The notes: generated from the sequence alone by a model not told the origin. A stretch of DNA of 15,652 nt from an uncultured Erysipelotrichaceae bacterium (GCA_902797275.1 CADBSI010000018.1:1-15652), one strand, 5' to 3'. Positions 7,048-14,385 are shown, numbered from the stretch's first letter. A program made the numbers and translations.

Positions 7048-7890
7048 ATGAATTATATAAATAAAGATGTATTATCAAAGAAAAAACAAATTTTATTATC
7101 ATCACAAGTTAAAAATGATATTGATTTATTAAATTTTAATGAATTAATCAAAAGAAGAAAAATGTATTCAAAATTACCTTTTAGTTTATTAGATGATGAT
7201 ATTTATATTGATAAAGTTTATTTAAATAATATGACTGATTTAATTAGTTATATTGATACTAAATTAATTACTTATCAAGAATTTTTAAATTATCTTAATG
7301 ATATCAATTTAGATAAAGTTAAAAATGAAATAAATAATTATCTAGATGATTATTATGCATTAAAATTTTATTATGAAACTTTAAAAGAAAATATTAATTT
7401 TTATCAAATCAAAGATTATCAAGAAATTATTACTTATCTTAATAATTTAATAGAAAAAGTTTCTTTAAATAAAAAAGTTTTAAAATATACTTTATCAAAC
7501 AAAAAGAAAATTTATATTTCTAAAAGTAGTAAAGATGAATTAGATAAGTTAAATTATGATGAATTAATAGATAAAAGAAAAAGTTATGCTAGTATTCCTT
7601 TTTATGAGTTAAATAATAAAATAAATGTTGATAAAGAAGGTTTAATAAAAATTACTAATATAATTGGTTATATTGATGATAGATTAATTACTTATCAAGA
7701 TTTTTTAAATTATTTAAAAAAGATCAATTTAAACTATGTTAAAGAAAACTTGTTAGTTGATAATAACTTAGAATATCTTTATACTCTTAAATTTTATTAT
7801 AAAACTTTAAAAGAAAATATTAATATTTATCAAATCAAAGATTATCAAGAAATTATTATTTATCTTGATAGTTTAATAAATAAGCTATAA
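7048..7890 (+). CDS. Internally duplicated, unrecognised cytoplasmic protein
   Basis: 280 residues, strongly Lys/Asn/Ile/Tyr/Asp-rich, no signal peptide or membrane helix, predicted mainly helical. It consists of two tandem copies of one module of about 125-130 residues: residues 12-138 and 152-280. Both carry the order [D]ELI-KRxxYxxxPF, then YIDxxLITYQ(E/D)FLNYL, then LKFYY(E/K)TLKENIN(F/I)YQIKDYQEI and a final LI-K(V/L). The short linker at about 139-151 is Lys-rich. There are no cysteines or histidines and no clear catalytic set, so a structural or binding role is more likely than an enzyme. A GTG at 7039 is in frame, but the AGGTG site that overlaps it serves the ATG at 7048. Monocistronic, with its own promoter and terminator. 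No family recognised. Confidence 0.75.
   Translation: MNYINKDVLSKKKQILLSSQVKNDIDLLNFNELIKRRKMYSKLPFSLLDDDIYIDKVYLNNMTDLISYIDTKLITYQEFLNYLNDINLDKVKNEINNYLDDYYALKFYYETLKENINFYQIKDYQEIITYLNNLIEKVSLNKKVLKYTLSNKKKIYISKSSKDELDKLNYDELIDKRKSYASIPFYELNNKINVDKEGLIKITNIIGYIDDRLITYQDFLNYLKKINLNYVKENLLVDNNLEYLYTLKFYYKTLKENINIYQIKDYQEIIIYLDSLINKL
7360..7866 (+). repeat. Direct repeat within the duplicated gene (7360-7440 and 7786-7866)
   Basis: The two 81-bp blocks differ at only 5 positions and are 426 bp apart. They code for the LKFYY..TLKENIN.YQIKDYQEII segment of each module. The rest of the two modules has diverged much more, so this block points either to strong selection or to recent gene conversion. 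Confidence 0.85.
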
Positions 7891-7918
7891 TGACCAAAAA
7901 TCATTATAGCTTATTTTT
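7878..7918. terminator. Bidirectional terminator between convergent genes
   Basis: A perfect 16-bp stem (7878-7893 with 7901-7916; arms AAATAAGCTATAATGA and its complement) and a 7-nt CCAAAAA loop, with short T runs on both sides. The stop codon of the duplicated gene lies in the left arm, and the stop of the lysin gene (7917-7919) touches the right arm, so one hairpin serves both genes. Confidence 0.85.
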
Positions 7919-8732
7919 ACTTAATTTTAAAAATACTTAAAACTTTTTTAAATACATCTAGTATAAAATCTATTATTTTATACCAAATTTTCTTTTTACA
8001 TTCCTTATCTATTTTTTCTTGTTCATCTTCTTTCTCTTTTTTATCATCATCTTGTTCAACTTCTTTTTCATATAAAACTTCCCAAGCTTCATTATAAGCA
8101 ATCCAGTTATCATCTGCTATTTTATACCAAGTATAATTATCTTTTTCAAGAACATCTAAAACATCATAGATACCTAAATTAATATAACCTAAAATTTCTC
8201 CATTTGGACTATTTCTAACTCTTAATTCATGAACTAAAACTTCTATTTGTTTCTTTGAAATATCTCTTTTAACAGGATTACCTAAATATTTAATTATTTC
8301 AGGGTAGTCATAACTTTCAAAGTCTTCCCACCTTTTTGAATACCAATCTTTGTTTTGATCACTTGATGGGAACCAACCAAAATGCAAATGAATTCCAGTT
8401 GTAGCTCCAGTTTTTCCAGTTATACCAATTATAGTATTTGAATTTACTGTATCTCCCCTCTTTACTTTAATACTATCTAAATGCTGATAAATAGCATTTT
8501 TACCAAGTCTATTGAATTCAACATAGACAAAATTTCCATTTTGACTTGTATAACCGGTTCTAATAACTTTCCCCTCTTCAATTGCATATACAGGTAATTT
8601 TTTTTCAAAAGTTCCATAATCTACTCCATCATGCATTTTCATAACTTTGGTAATTGGATGAATACGATTACCAAAAGGACTTGTTATATAGGGATTGAAA
8701 TCTTTAAATAGTAGTTTGCCATTTTTACTCAA
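7917..8732 (-). CDS. M23 metallopeptidase with SH3-like domain and cationic tail (endolysin-like)
   Basis: 271 residues from a TTG start. A textbook GGAGGTGAT site sits 8 nt ahead of TTG at 8730-8732; an upstream in-frame TTG at 8747 would lie before the site. The LytM/M23 zinc endopeptidase domain (residues about 10-155) shows SPFGNRIHPIT, the metal ligands in MHDGVDYG (H34, D38) and the HLHFG motif (H115, H117). It would cut peptide crossbridges of peptidoglycan. Residues about 164-222 look like a bacterial SH3 wall-binding domain (VRNSPNGEILGYI, YTWYKIADDNWIAY). An acidic/lysine linker follows. The last 27 residues (KKKIWYKIIDFILDVFKKVL and a few more) are cationic and amphipathic. There is no signal peptide, as in phage endolysins, yet no phage genes are nearby. 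The tail may bind membranes. Confidence 0.85.
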   Translation of the reverse strand: MSKNGKLLFKDFNPYITSPFGNRIHPITKVMKMHDGVDYGTFEKKLPVYAIEEGKVIRTGYTSQNGNFVYVEFNRLGKNAIYQHLDSIKVKRGDTVNSNTIIGITGKTGATTGIHLHFGWFPSSDQNKDWYSKRWEDFESYDYPEIIKYLGNPVKRDISKKQIEVLVHELRVRNSPNGEILGYINLGIYDVLDVLEKDNYTWYKIADDNWIAYNEAWEVLYEKEVEQDDDKKEKEDEQEKIDKECKKKIWYKIIDFILDVFKKVLSIFKIK

Positions 8733-8775
8733 TTTTATCACCTCCAATATATTTTATTAAAAAATAAAAAAAACA

Positions 8776-8790
8776 GATAATTAGATTATC
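8776..8790. promoter_or_regulatory. Small palindrome in the divergent lysin/folT control region
   Basis: GATAAT and ATTATC (6 bp each) flank TAG in the 114-bp region between the lysin and folT starts. It lies 11 bp upstream of the folT -35 box and could be an operator for either gene. In such AT-rich DNA it may also be chance. I found no convincing promoter for the lysin gene here. Confidence 0.2.
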
Positions 8791-8801
8791 ATTAATTAGT
8801 C

Positions 8802-8829
8802 TTGCAAAAAATAAAAAAACATGTAAAAT
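8802..8829 (+). promoter_or_regulatory. Promoter of the folT-ecfA-ecfT operon
   Basis: TTGCAA (8802-8807), a 16-nt spacer and TAAAAT (8824-8829). Transcription would start near 8836, right at the AAAGGAGGT site. That leaves no room for a folate or other vitamin riboswitch. Confidence 0.5.
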
Positions 8830-8846
8830 ATTTAAAGGAGGTATCA

Positions 8847-9365
8847 ATGAAAATAAAAAAAATATTAATAACTGCAATTATGTTAGCTTCTCAAATAATA
8901 CTTAGTAGATTTTTATCTATAAAAACCCCATTTTTAACCATTAGTTTTAGTTTTGTTCCCTTTATTTTAACTGCTATTATTTTAGGTTATAAATATACTA
9001 TATTAATAGGTATTTTAAGTGATTTAATAGGAGCTATATTATTTCCAACAGGTCCCTATTTTATTGGTTTTACTATTAGTAATGCTCTAACTGGACTTGT
9101 TTATGGTTTACTTTTATATAATAAAGAATTTAGGCTAGATAAAAGTTTTATTATTCGTTTAATTATAGCAACTATTATTGTTAATTTCTTAATTAATGGT
9201 ATTTTAAATACCTATTTTGTCTCAATTACTAGTAAAAAAGCCATTAAAATATTTGCACCTATTCGTTTTATTAAACAAGCTATTATGACTCCTATTAAAA
9301 TATTTACTATTACCTTAATTACTAAACAATTTAAAAATCAAATTCAGGAGTTAAAAAATGATTAA
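8847..9365 (+). CDS. folT: ECF transporter S component, folate type (FolT-like)
   Basis: 172 residues, about five or six membrane helices, the usual size of an ECF substrate-binding subunit. The order SFSFVPFILTAIILG, ILSDLIGAILFPTGPYFIGF and NALTGLVYGLLLY is the FolT signature. The C-terminal part keeps NTYF...APIRFIKQAIMTPIK, also family-typical. It would bind folate-like vitamins in the membrane and hand them to the EcfAT module. The ATG at 8847 follows AAAGGAGGT; a TTG at 8802 is in frame but falls on the -35 box. Its end overlaps ecfA by 8 nt. The folate assignment is from family motifs; another closely related vitamin cannot be excluded. Confidence 0.8.
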   Translation: MKIKKILITAIMLASQIILSRFLSIKTPFLTISFSFVPFILTAIILGYKYTILIGILSDLIGAILFPTGPYFIGFTISNALTGLVYGLLLYNKEFRLDKSFIIRLIIATIIVNFLINGILNTYFVSITSKKAIKIFAPIRFIKQAIMTPIKIFTITLITKQFKNQIQELKND

Positions 9366-10149
9366 ACTAGAAAATGTTTCTTTTAGTTATAATAACAAGA
9401 AAAAAGTTCTTAATAACTTAAATATAGAATTTAAAAAAGGTGAAATAACTATAATAATAGGAAAAAATGGATCTGGTAAAACTACTATATGTAATTTACT
9501 AGGTAATTTTTTAAAATATCAAGGAAATATATATTTAGATGATTTAAATTTTAAAAAAATTAAAAATATTGATTTTCGTAAAAAAGTAGGAATTGTTTTT
9601 CAAAATCCTAATAATCAAATTATTTTTAACCGAGTAATTGATGATTTAAACTTTACTTTAGATAATTTAAAGATTAAAGATAAAGATAAAATTACAAGTT
9701 CCTTAGAAAGACTTAATATGTTATCATATTTAAACTCTAATCCTTATGAATTATCGCTTGGTGAGAAACAAAGAATTAATTTTGCTACTTTACTTGCAAT
9801 TAATCCTGATTATTTTATTTTAGATGAAACAACCTCAATGATAGATAACAATGGTAAAAATATAATTTATAACTTAATAAAAGAATTAAAAAAAGAAAAT
9901 AAAGCTATTATCATGACTACTAATATAATAGATGAATTATTACTAGCAGATAGAATTTTAATTCTTGAAGATGGAATAATTAAACATATTATTTTAAAAA
10001 AAGATTTATTTAATAACTTAGATAAATTAAAAGAAGTATTTCCTGATTTATCATTTAAAATAAAAGTATTAGATATTTTAAAAGATAAATTAAATCACTT
10101 TGAAGACGACGAAGTTATTAATTTAATAGGTAATATATGCAAACAATAA
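9358..10149 (+). CDS. ecfA: ECF transporter ATP-binding subunit with non-canonical H-loop
   Basis: 263 residues. Walker A is GKNGSGKTT (35-43), the Q-loop FQNPNNQ (81-87), the ABC signature LSLGE (132-136) instead of LSGGQ, Walker B YFILDE (152-157), and the D-loop-like SMID follows. The H-loop histidine expected in the THDxDE context is replaced by Asn189 (MTTNIIDEL). ECF modules usually have two ATPases, EcfA1 and EcfA2. Here only one is encoded, and the ETTSMID stretch resembles EcfA1. It overlaps folT by 8 nt and ecfT by 13 nt, indicating coupled translation. It probably pairs with a more canonical EcfA encoded elsewhere, or works as a slow homodimer; neither can be decided here. Confidence 0.85.
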   Translation: MIKLENVSFSYNNKKKVLNNLNIEFKKGEITIIIGKNGSGKTTICNLLGNFLKYQGNIYLDDLNFKKIKNIDFRKKVGIVFQNPNNQIIFNRVIDDLNFTLDNLKIKDKDKITSSLERLNMLSYLNSNPYELSLGEKQRINFATLLAINPDYFILDETTSMIDNNGKNIIYNLIKELKKENKAIIMTTNIIDELLLADRILILEDGIIKHIILKKDLFNNLDKLKEVFPDLSFKIKVLDILKDKLNHFEDDEVINLIGNICKQ

Positions 10150-10679
10150 TACTTATTATCTTTTTAATATTTTCTTTACTTATTTATTATATTAATAATA
10201 TATTTATTATATCTAGTTTATTTTTAATTACTTTATTAAGTTTAATTATTTTAAAAATAAAATTAAAAGGATTTAAACATTTATTAATTTTAACTCTTAT
10301 AACTGTTATTATTAATTTATTCTTTTTAGATATTAATAGTTCTATTTTAATTGGACTTAGGTTATTTATTATTTATTTTTTAACACTTATAATATGTAAT
10401 TATATGTCATGTCAAGATATTAGTAATTCTCTTAGTAATTTATTTTTCTTTACTAAAAAGAAAAGTTCTATTAAAATTATTATAGCTATTTCTTTATCTT
10501 TAATACCTATTTTAATAGATGAAGTTAAAAATATAAAAAATACTTTGATAAGTAAAAACTTTGCTTTTAGTTTTAAAAATATTTTAAAAAGACCAAATAT
10601 TTATTTAAATACTTATTTAAATAATATATTTATAAGAATTAAAGAATTAGAAAAAACTTTAACTAGTAGAAATTACTAG
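10137..10679 (+). CDS. ecfT: ECF transporter transmembrane subunit, short EcfT
   Basis: 180 residues against about 260 for usual EcfT, with four or five hydrophobic helices (residues about 3-40, 47-63, 68-88, 112-126). In EcfT two cytoplasmic coupling helices end in Ala-Arg-Gly motifs that dock on the ATPases. Here the corresponding places read SKN (139-141, in TLISKNFAF) and SRN (177-179, in TLTSRNY), and the second ends the protein. Both motifs are therefore degenerate but recognisable by spacing. The start has an AGGTAAT site inside ecfA. Assignment rests on position behind ecfA, membrane topology and these motif remnants. Confidence 0.65.
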   Translation: MQTIILIIFLIFSLLIYYINNIFIISSLFLITLLSLIILKIKLKGFKHLLILTLITVIINLFFLDINSSILIGLRLFIIYFLTLIICNYMSCQDISNSLSNLFFFTKKKSSIKIIIAISLSLIPILIDEVKNIKNTLISKNFAFSFKNILKRPNIYLNTYLNNIFIRIKELEKTLTSRNY

Positions 10680-10687
10680 TTTTATTC
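10661..10687 (+). terminator. Terminator of the folT-ecfA-ecfT operon
   Basis: An 8-bp stem (AACTAGTA, 10661-10668, with TACTAGTT, 10674-10681), a GAAAT loop and a short T-rich tail (TTTATT). The ecfT stop codon is inside the right arm. It lies between convergent genes; on the minus strand the same hairpin is followed after a few bases by T6, so it may act both ways. Confidence 0.55.
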
Positions 10688-10987
10688 TACAAATTTTCCT
10701 ATTTTTTTAAAGATAAATTTAATACTAGAATTAATAATATTTTCTATTTTATTAGATATTTTCAAAGACATTTTACTAGTATTAGTTGTATAATCTTTTT
10801 CTTTTTTATGATAAGTATCAAGAGATAATTCTCCTTTTTCTATATCAGATTCAAATTGTTCTATTTCTTCATTTGTTAATATTACTTTGTTATTTAAAGA
10901 GTTTTCATAATAACCATTTTTATAGGCTAGAAATAAACCTAAAAAAGCTATAATAAATAAAATAATAATACTTTTTAATATTTTCAT
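10682..10987 (-). CDS. Small membrane-anchored protein downstream of spoIIP (possibly YqxA-like)
   Basis: 101 residues. One N-terminal hydrophobic helix (about 4-22) ends in GLFLAYKNGYYE, followed by an acidic middle (LTNEEIEQFESDIEKGEL) and a C-terminal amphipathic helix (IENIINSSIKFIFKKIGKFV). The start has an AAAGGTGAT site, 34 bp behind spoIIP in the same orientation. In Bacillus the gene after spoIIP is yqxA (DUF3679), of similar size with an N-terminal helix and a C-terminal amphipathic helix. That parallel is positional and architectural only; I see no clear sequence match. Confidence 0.65.
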   Translation of the reverse strand: MKILKSIIILFIIAFLGLFLAYKNGYYENSLNNKVILTNEEIEQFESDIEKGELSLDTYHKKEKDYTTNTSKMSLKISNKIENIINSSIKFIFKKIGKFVE

Positions 10988-11021
10988 TTAATCACCTTTT
11001 CTAGTATAAAATAATAATTAT

Positions 11022-11882
11022 TTATTTCTTGTCGTTTTCTTGAATGTAATTATATAAAGTTTCTGATATTACCTTTAAAGAATTATTAACCTCATCTATA
11101 GTATTTTCATACCCACCTACTTCAATTAATAAAACATTTTTATGATAATCTTGATTATATATTCCGTTTACTCCTTTACCTTGTTTTTCATATATTCCTC
11201 TTGATAAATTAGGATAATTTTTATTTATATAATCATTTAATTTAGTTATTACTTTTTTATTTTCTAAATAATTTTTATTTTCAAGACCAAGTAAGAACAT
11301 GATTCTTGCATATTTAATATCATTTATAGTTGTTGTTGTTATACTTTTTTTAACACTGTCTCTATGAATATCTAAAAAATATTCTAAATTAGGATTTTCT
11401 AAAGATCTTTTCTCCATTAATTCTCGACTTATTTTATAACTATCTTTATAAGGAAGTTTTCTAGAATTTAAAATAGAAATAGTATTTTCTTTTTCAACTA
11501 AAGTATTAAGTCCTAGTTTTTTTAATTCATCACTTAAAATATAACTTGCAGTTTTAACAGTTGGAACAATATTATAAATATTATTTTTATTATAACTATA
11601 TTCTTCATTAGCATGAGTTTGATAAATATAAATAGTAGGACTATTATTATCTGAATATACTAACTTAGTAGGAATTAATTTTTCTTTAAAATAGTTTTCT
11701 TGTTTTAAAGTTTTAATATAAAGAGAAATAAAATCTATTTTATAATTATTGTTTTTATTAAATTTAAATAATAAATGATTAATAGAAGAAAAATAATCTT
11801 TTTGTAATTCTACTTTATAACTAATAGTTAATACTAAAGAAATTAAAATAACTATTAGAATTATACTTATTATTTTTTTCAT
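11022..11882 (-). CDS. spoIIP: Stage II sporulation protein P (peptidoglycan hydrolase of engulfment)
   Basis: 286 residues, shorter than the about 400 of Bacillus SpoIIP. An N-terminal membrane helix (about 3-21) is followed by a short linker and the complete catalytic domain. Motifs in order are IYIYQTHANEEY (84-95, zinc-site His90), DIHRDS (171-176), NYPNLSRGIY (222-231), YNQDY (242-246) and LLIEVGGYENT (251-261). SpoIIP has amidase and endopeptidase activity and, with SpoIID and SpoIIM, thins septal peptidoglycan so that the mother cell can engulf the forespore. The start has a GGTGAT site. The gap to the gene upstream holds a terminator, so it is probably transcribed from its own promoter. 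Confidence 0.93.
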   Translation of the reverse strand: MKKIISIILIVILISLVLTISYKVELQKDYFSSINHLLFKFNKNNNYKIDFISLYIKTLKQENYFKEKLIPTKLVYSDNNSPTIYIYQTHANEEYSYNKNNIYNIVPTVKTASYILSDELKKLGLNTLVEKENTISILNSRKLPYKDSYKISRELMEKRSLENPNLEYFLDIHRDSVKKSITTTTINDIKYARIMFLLGLENKNYLENKKVITKLNDYINKNYPNLSRGIYEKQGKGVNGIYNQDYHKNVLLIEVGGYENTIDEVNNSLKVISETLYNYIQENDKK

Positions 11883-11896
11883 ATTATCACCGTTTA

Positions 11897-11924
11897 AGTA
11901 TATGAAAAAAGAAGTTGATTATTC
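11897..11924 (-). promoter_or_regulatory. Possible SigE-like promoter of spoIIP
   Basis: The minus strand reads GAATAAT (11918-11924), a 13-nt spacer and CATATACT (11897-11904). Against the remembered SigE consensus KMATATT and CATACANT this gives 6 of 7 and 7 of 8 matches. A housekeeping -10 (TATACT) can also be read here, but its -35 is poor. The predicted start would fall near 11890, at or inside the ribosome binding site, which counts against it. Confidence 0.3.
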
Positions 11925-11943
11925 AGAAAAATAAGCAACTTCT
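11905..11943 (-). terminator. Terminator of the Ig/glycosidase gene
   Basis: An 8-bp stem (AGAAGTTG with CAACTTCT; 11936-11943 and 11910-11917), then a 1-nt mismatch, a further 5-bp stem and a 6-nt loop. It is followed on the minus strand by T6. The stop codon (11919-11921) lies within the hairpin. Confidence 0.75.
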
Positions 11944-13829
11944 GTTAAAGAACGATTATTTCCAAGTATTACTTTTACTTCATTTGAACCAATGTCTTTA
12001 TATAAAAGAGCAACTGATCCTCCTCCATCTAAATTAGTAGCTGTTTTACAATTTAAACTTAACATTTTTTCAATGGCATCATTTCTTTTCATACTAGTTG
12101 AAGTTATTAAAACAAAGTTATTATCATTTACCTGACAAATTGTTTGAATTCCTTTTAAAGTATTATTATTAGGATCTGGCATGCTTGTTTTTATATTTGC
12201 TCTTACTCCATTTAAAATTAAAGGAGCAGCAAAGGTAAAAGTATTTCTTATTCCTGAATTAATAACCGTATTAGAAAATACTTTTTTTTCATTTATTTCA
12301 CTTGAAGTTGTAGCCTTGCTATCAGTAAATAAACGCATTTGATTATTTTTATCTATTCCCATAATATACCAAGTTTTAAAAGATTTATCATAATAATTTC
12401 TAATTACTTTACCATTAGTAATAACAAGCGTTCCTACACTTGTTTTATTATATTTTGAGTACTTATTAACACTTTCAGCATCATATTTATCTTTTAAGTA
12501 AAAACCACTGGCATTAAAGCCTAATAAGAATTGATTTTTTAAATTATAAGTATCACTTGCACCTTTTAATAAAGCACTTGGTCGATAAAGATTTGTTCCA
12601 TATTCAAAAGAATCAAATTTATTTAACTGAGAATACGGATTACGAACCCATACTCTTGTTAAATAGTAATTACTATATTTAGAAACATATACTTTTAAAG
12701 TAGATGTTGTTCTTTCTAAGATTACATTTTCTCCAGTTAAAGGAGTAATAGCACTATAGAAAGAATTATCAATTATTTTACAACTAATTAAATTAGTATT
12801 ACCAGCTAAATCTTTTAAATTAACAAAGACATTATTTGAGGTTTTTAAATTATAATTATAACTTTTAGTTGTTGTTGTTGTAATAACCTTAGTATTATCA
12901 TAATAAGTATAGGTATCTATTTGTTTATTTAAATTACTAACCATTATATTAGTACTAGAATTATTAATTGTAGCTATGCAAGATCCTGTTGGTTTTACTA
13001 AATCAATTGAAGTAATAGTAATTTCTTTTTTAAATTTTCTACCTGATTTATTATAAGCTAGAAAAGTATAAGTTCCATTTTCTTTAATTATATAAGTACT
13101 AGTACTATTAGTTGTAACAACTTTATTTGGATATACTAAATAATCAAAAGTACTACCTTCTACTTTAATAGATACAGTTATTTCTTTATTAGTTAACTTG
13201 GTATCATAAGAAAGTATAAGATTAATATTATCATCTATTATTTGCTTATCTACTACTTTTACTGTTCTTATTTTTTCAAGAGTTTGATTATCACTGGTTA
13301 TTTTATAAGTAATTTGATAAGTTCCAAGAACATTTGGATTAACAGAACCTGTAATAACAACTTGCTTACTAATATCATTTCCTGATTTATCATAAGCTAT
13401 ATAACCAGGTTCTTGATAAGAAGAATTCTTATTTATTGTTATTTCTTTATCACCTTTTAACTCTAAAGAAAATAAAGAAGTATTATCTATAACAATTATT
13501 TTTCTTGTTAAAACTTTATCATTATATTTATAAGTAATAATATAAGTTCCTGGTGTTTTAGTATCAACCGTACCACTTACCAAAACCTTTTCAGTTTCAT
13601 TTATATCTAACTTACTAATAGCATAATAACCTGGTTCTATATACTCTTCTCCTTTTTGAAGTTCAATAAGAGAAGCCCCAAAAAGAGTTAAATTATCTTC
13701 TTTAATAACTGTATTATTACTTGGTTTAGAATTTAAATAAAAAGTTAAAGAAAGAATAATAACCAAGAATATTACTATAATAATACTTAATATTTTATTT
13801 TTTAAAAAGAATTCATATACTTTATTCAT
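11919..13829 (-). CDS. Membrane-anchored Ig-like / phosphodiester glycosidase surface protein
   Basis: 636 residues. A membrane helix at about 14-33 exposes the rest outside the cell. Two Ig-like DUF5011-type domains follow (about 47-115 and 120-194), each with the EEYIEPGY / SSYQEPGY opening and PGTYIITYKY / LGTYQITYKI closing. A third beta domain lies at about 200-275 and a Ser/Thr/Asn-rich one, bounded by two Cys, at about 280-355. The C-terminal part (about 365-636) is an NAGPA-type phosphodiester glycosidase domain (DUF2233): LGFNASGFYLK, GTLVITNGKVI, FTFAAPLILNGV and the hallmark ATNLDGGGSVALL (DGGGS at 601-605). Relatives remove sugars joined by phosphodiester bonds and some act in exopolysaccharide pathways. 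The substrate here is unknown. GAGGT precedes the start. Confidence 0.88.
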   Translation of the reverse strand: MNKVYEFFLKNKILSIIIVIFLVIILSLTFYLNSKPSNNTVIKEDNLTLFGASLIELQKGEEYIEPGYYAISKLDINETEKVLVSGTVDTKTPGTYIITYKYNDKVLTRKIIVIDNTSLFSLELKGDKEITINKNSSYQEPGYIAYDKSGNDISKQVVITGSVNPNVLGTYQITYKITSDNQTLEKIRTVKVVDKQIIDDNINLILSYDTKLTNKEITVSIKVEGSTFDYLVYPNKVVTTNSTSTYIIKENGTYTFLAYNKSGRKFKKEITITSIDLVKPTGSCIATINNSSTNIMVSNLNKQIDTYTYYDNTKVITTTTTKSYNYNLKTSNNVFVNLKDLAGNTNLISCKIIDNSFYSAITPLTGENVILERTTSTLKVYVSKYSNYYLTRVWVRNPYSQLNKFDSFEYGTNLYRPSALLKGASDTYNLKNQFLLGFNASGFYLKDKYDAESVNKYSKYNKTSVGTLVITNGKVIRNYYDKSFKTWYIMGIDKNNQMRLFTDSKATTSSEINEKKVFSNTVINSGIRNTFTFAAPLILNGVRANIKTSMPDPNNNTLKGIQTICQVNDNNFVLITSTSMKRNDAIEKMLSLNCKTATNLDGGGSVALLYKDIGSNEVKVILGNNRSLTEVAYFSE

Positions 13830-13846
13830 AAGACCTCTACTATATA

Positions 13847-13875
13847 ATTTTACAATAAGAACTAATTATTTTCAA
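13847..13875 (-). promoter_or_regulatory. Promoter of the Ig/glycosidase gene
   Basis: On the minus strand there is TTGAAA (13870-13875), a 17-nt spacer and TAAAAT (13847-13852). The start near 13840 would give an 11-nt leader with GAGGT. The gene can therefore be transcribed apart from the sigma-like gene ahead of it, although no terminator separates them. Confidence 0.6.
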
Positions 13876-13877
13876 GA

Positions 13878-14345
13878 TTATTTCATTTTTTTAGTATTTA
13901 AAATACTTAAACTTTCTTTTAAAATATTTTCAAGACTATCCCTTGGTATTTTAAAAATTAAACTTAACTCATCAAGAGAAAAAGATGTATTATCTATTAA
14001 ACCTAAATTTAATGAAAGAAGTAAAGCATTTTTAAATGATAATAAATTTTCTAAAGATTTAAATTCATCTGATCTTAAATAAGTATTTAAAGTTTTTAGA
14101 TAAGTTATATTATTTATTTCTAAATAATTAGTTAAATTAGTTAAAAATATTAAATTTTTATTAAGTTTTCTTGTTAATATTTTTTTCATTTTAGGAAGAA
14201 GAGAAGCATAGAACTTTTTTTCTTGTTCTTTAGTTAATTGTTTATTAAGTTTTAAATATAGTAAGTTTTTTTCTTCATCAGATAACTTTTTTAACATGTA
14301 ATTTATTTCTTCTCTAGAATAATTTTTAAAATAATTAGATAACAT
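13878..14345 (-). CDS. Putative sigma-region-4-like helix-turn-helix protein
   Basis: 155 residues, wholly helical, Leu/Lys/Asn-rich, no signal peptide. The C-terminal segment at about 122-149 (FSLDELSLIFKIPRDSLENI, then LKESLSIL) has the layout of a sigma-70 region 4 helix-turn-helix: LTLEEIAxxLGISRExVRxIExxALxxL. The preceding LLLSLNLGLIDN fits the LRYGL stretch of sigma factors. An earlier element (YSREEINYMLKKLSDEEKNL) resembles the same pattern in weaker form. It lacks a recognisable region 2, so it is probably a regulator or degenerate sigma-like protein and not a full sigma factor. The start has an AAAGGA site. It lies 48 bp ahead of the Ig/glycosidase gene and may control it. Confidence 0.6.
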   Translation of the reverse strand: MLSNYFKNYSREEINYMLKKLSDEEKNLLYLKLNKQLTKEQEKKFYASLLPKMKKILTRKLNKNLIFLTNLTNYLEINNITYLKTLNTYLRSDEFKSLENLLSFKNALLLSLNLGLIDNTSFSLDELSLIFKIPRDSLENILKESLSILNTKKMK

Positions 14346-14385
14346 ATTAATCCTTTCTTAAATAAATAATTTCTTGTTTGTTTAG

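Noticed and set aside
7917..8732. Lysin gene as evidence of a prophage
   Set aside because: No holin, terminase, capsid, tail or integrase gene is nearby; the neighbours are an orphan gene and a vitamin transporter operon.
8733..8846. Folate or other vitamin riboswitch before folT
   Set aside because: The predicted start is about 10 nt before the folT ATG and I see no conserved aptamer-like set of stems in the 114-bp region.
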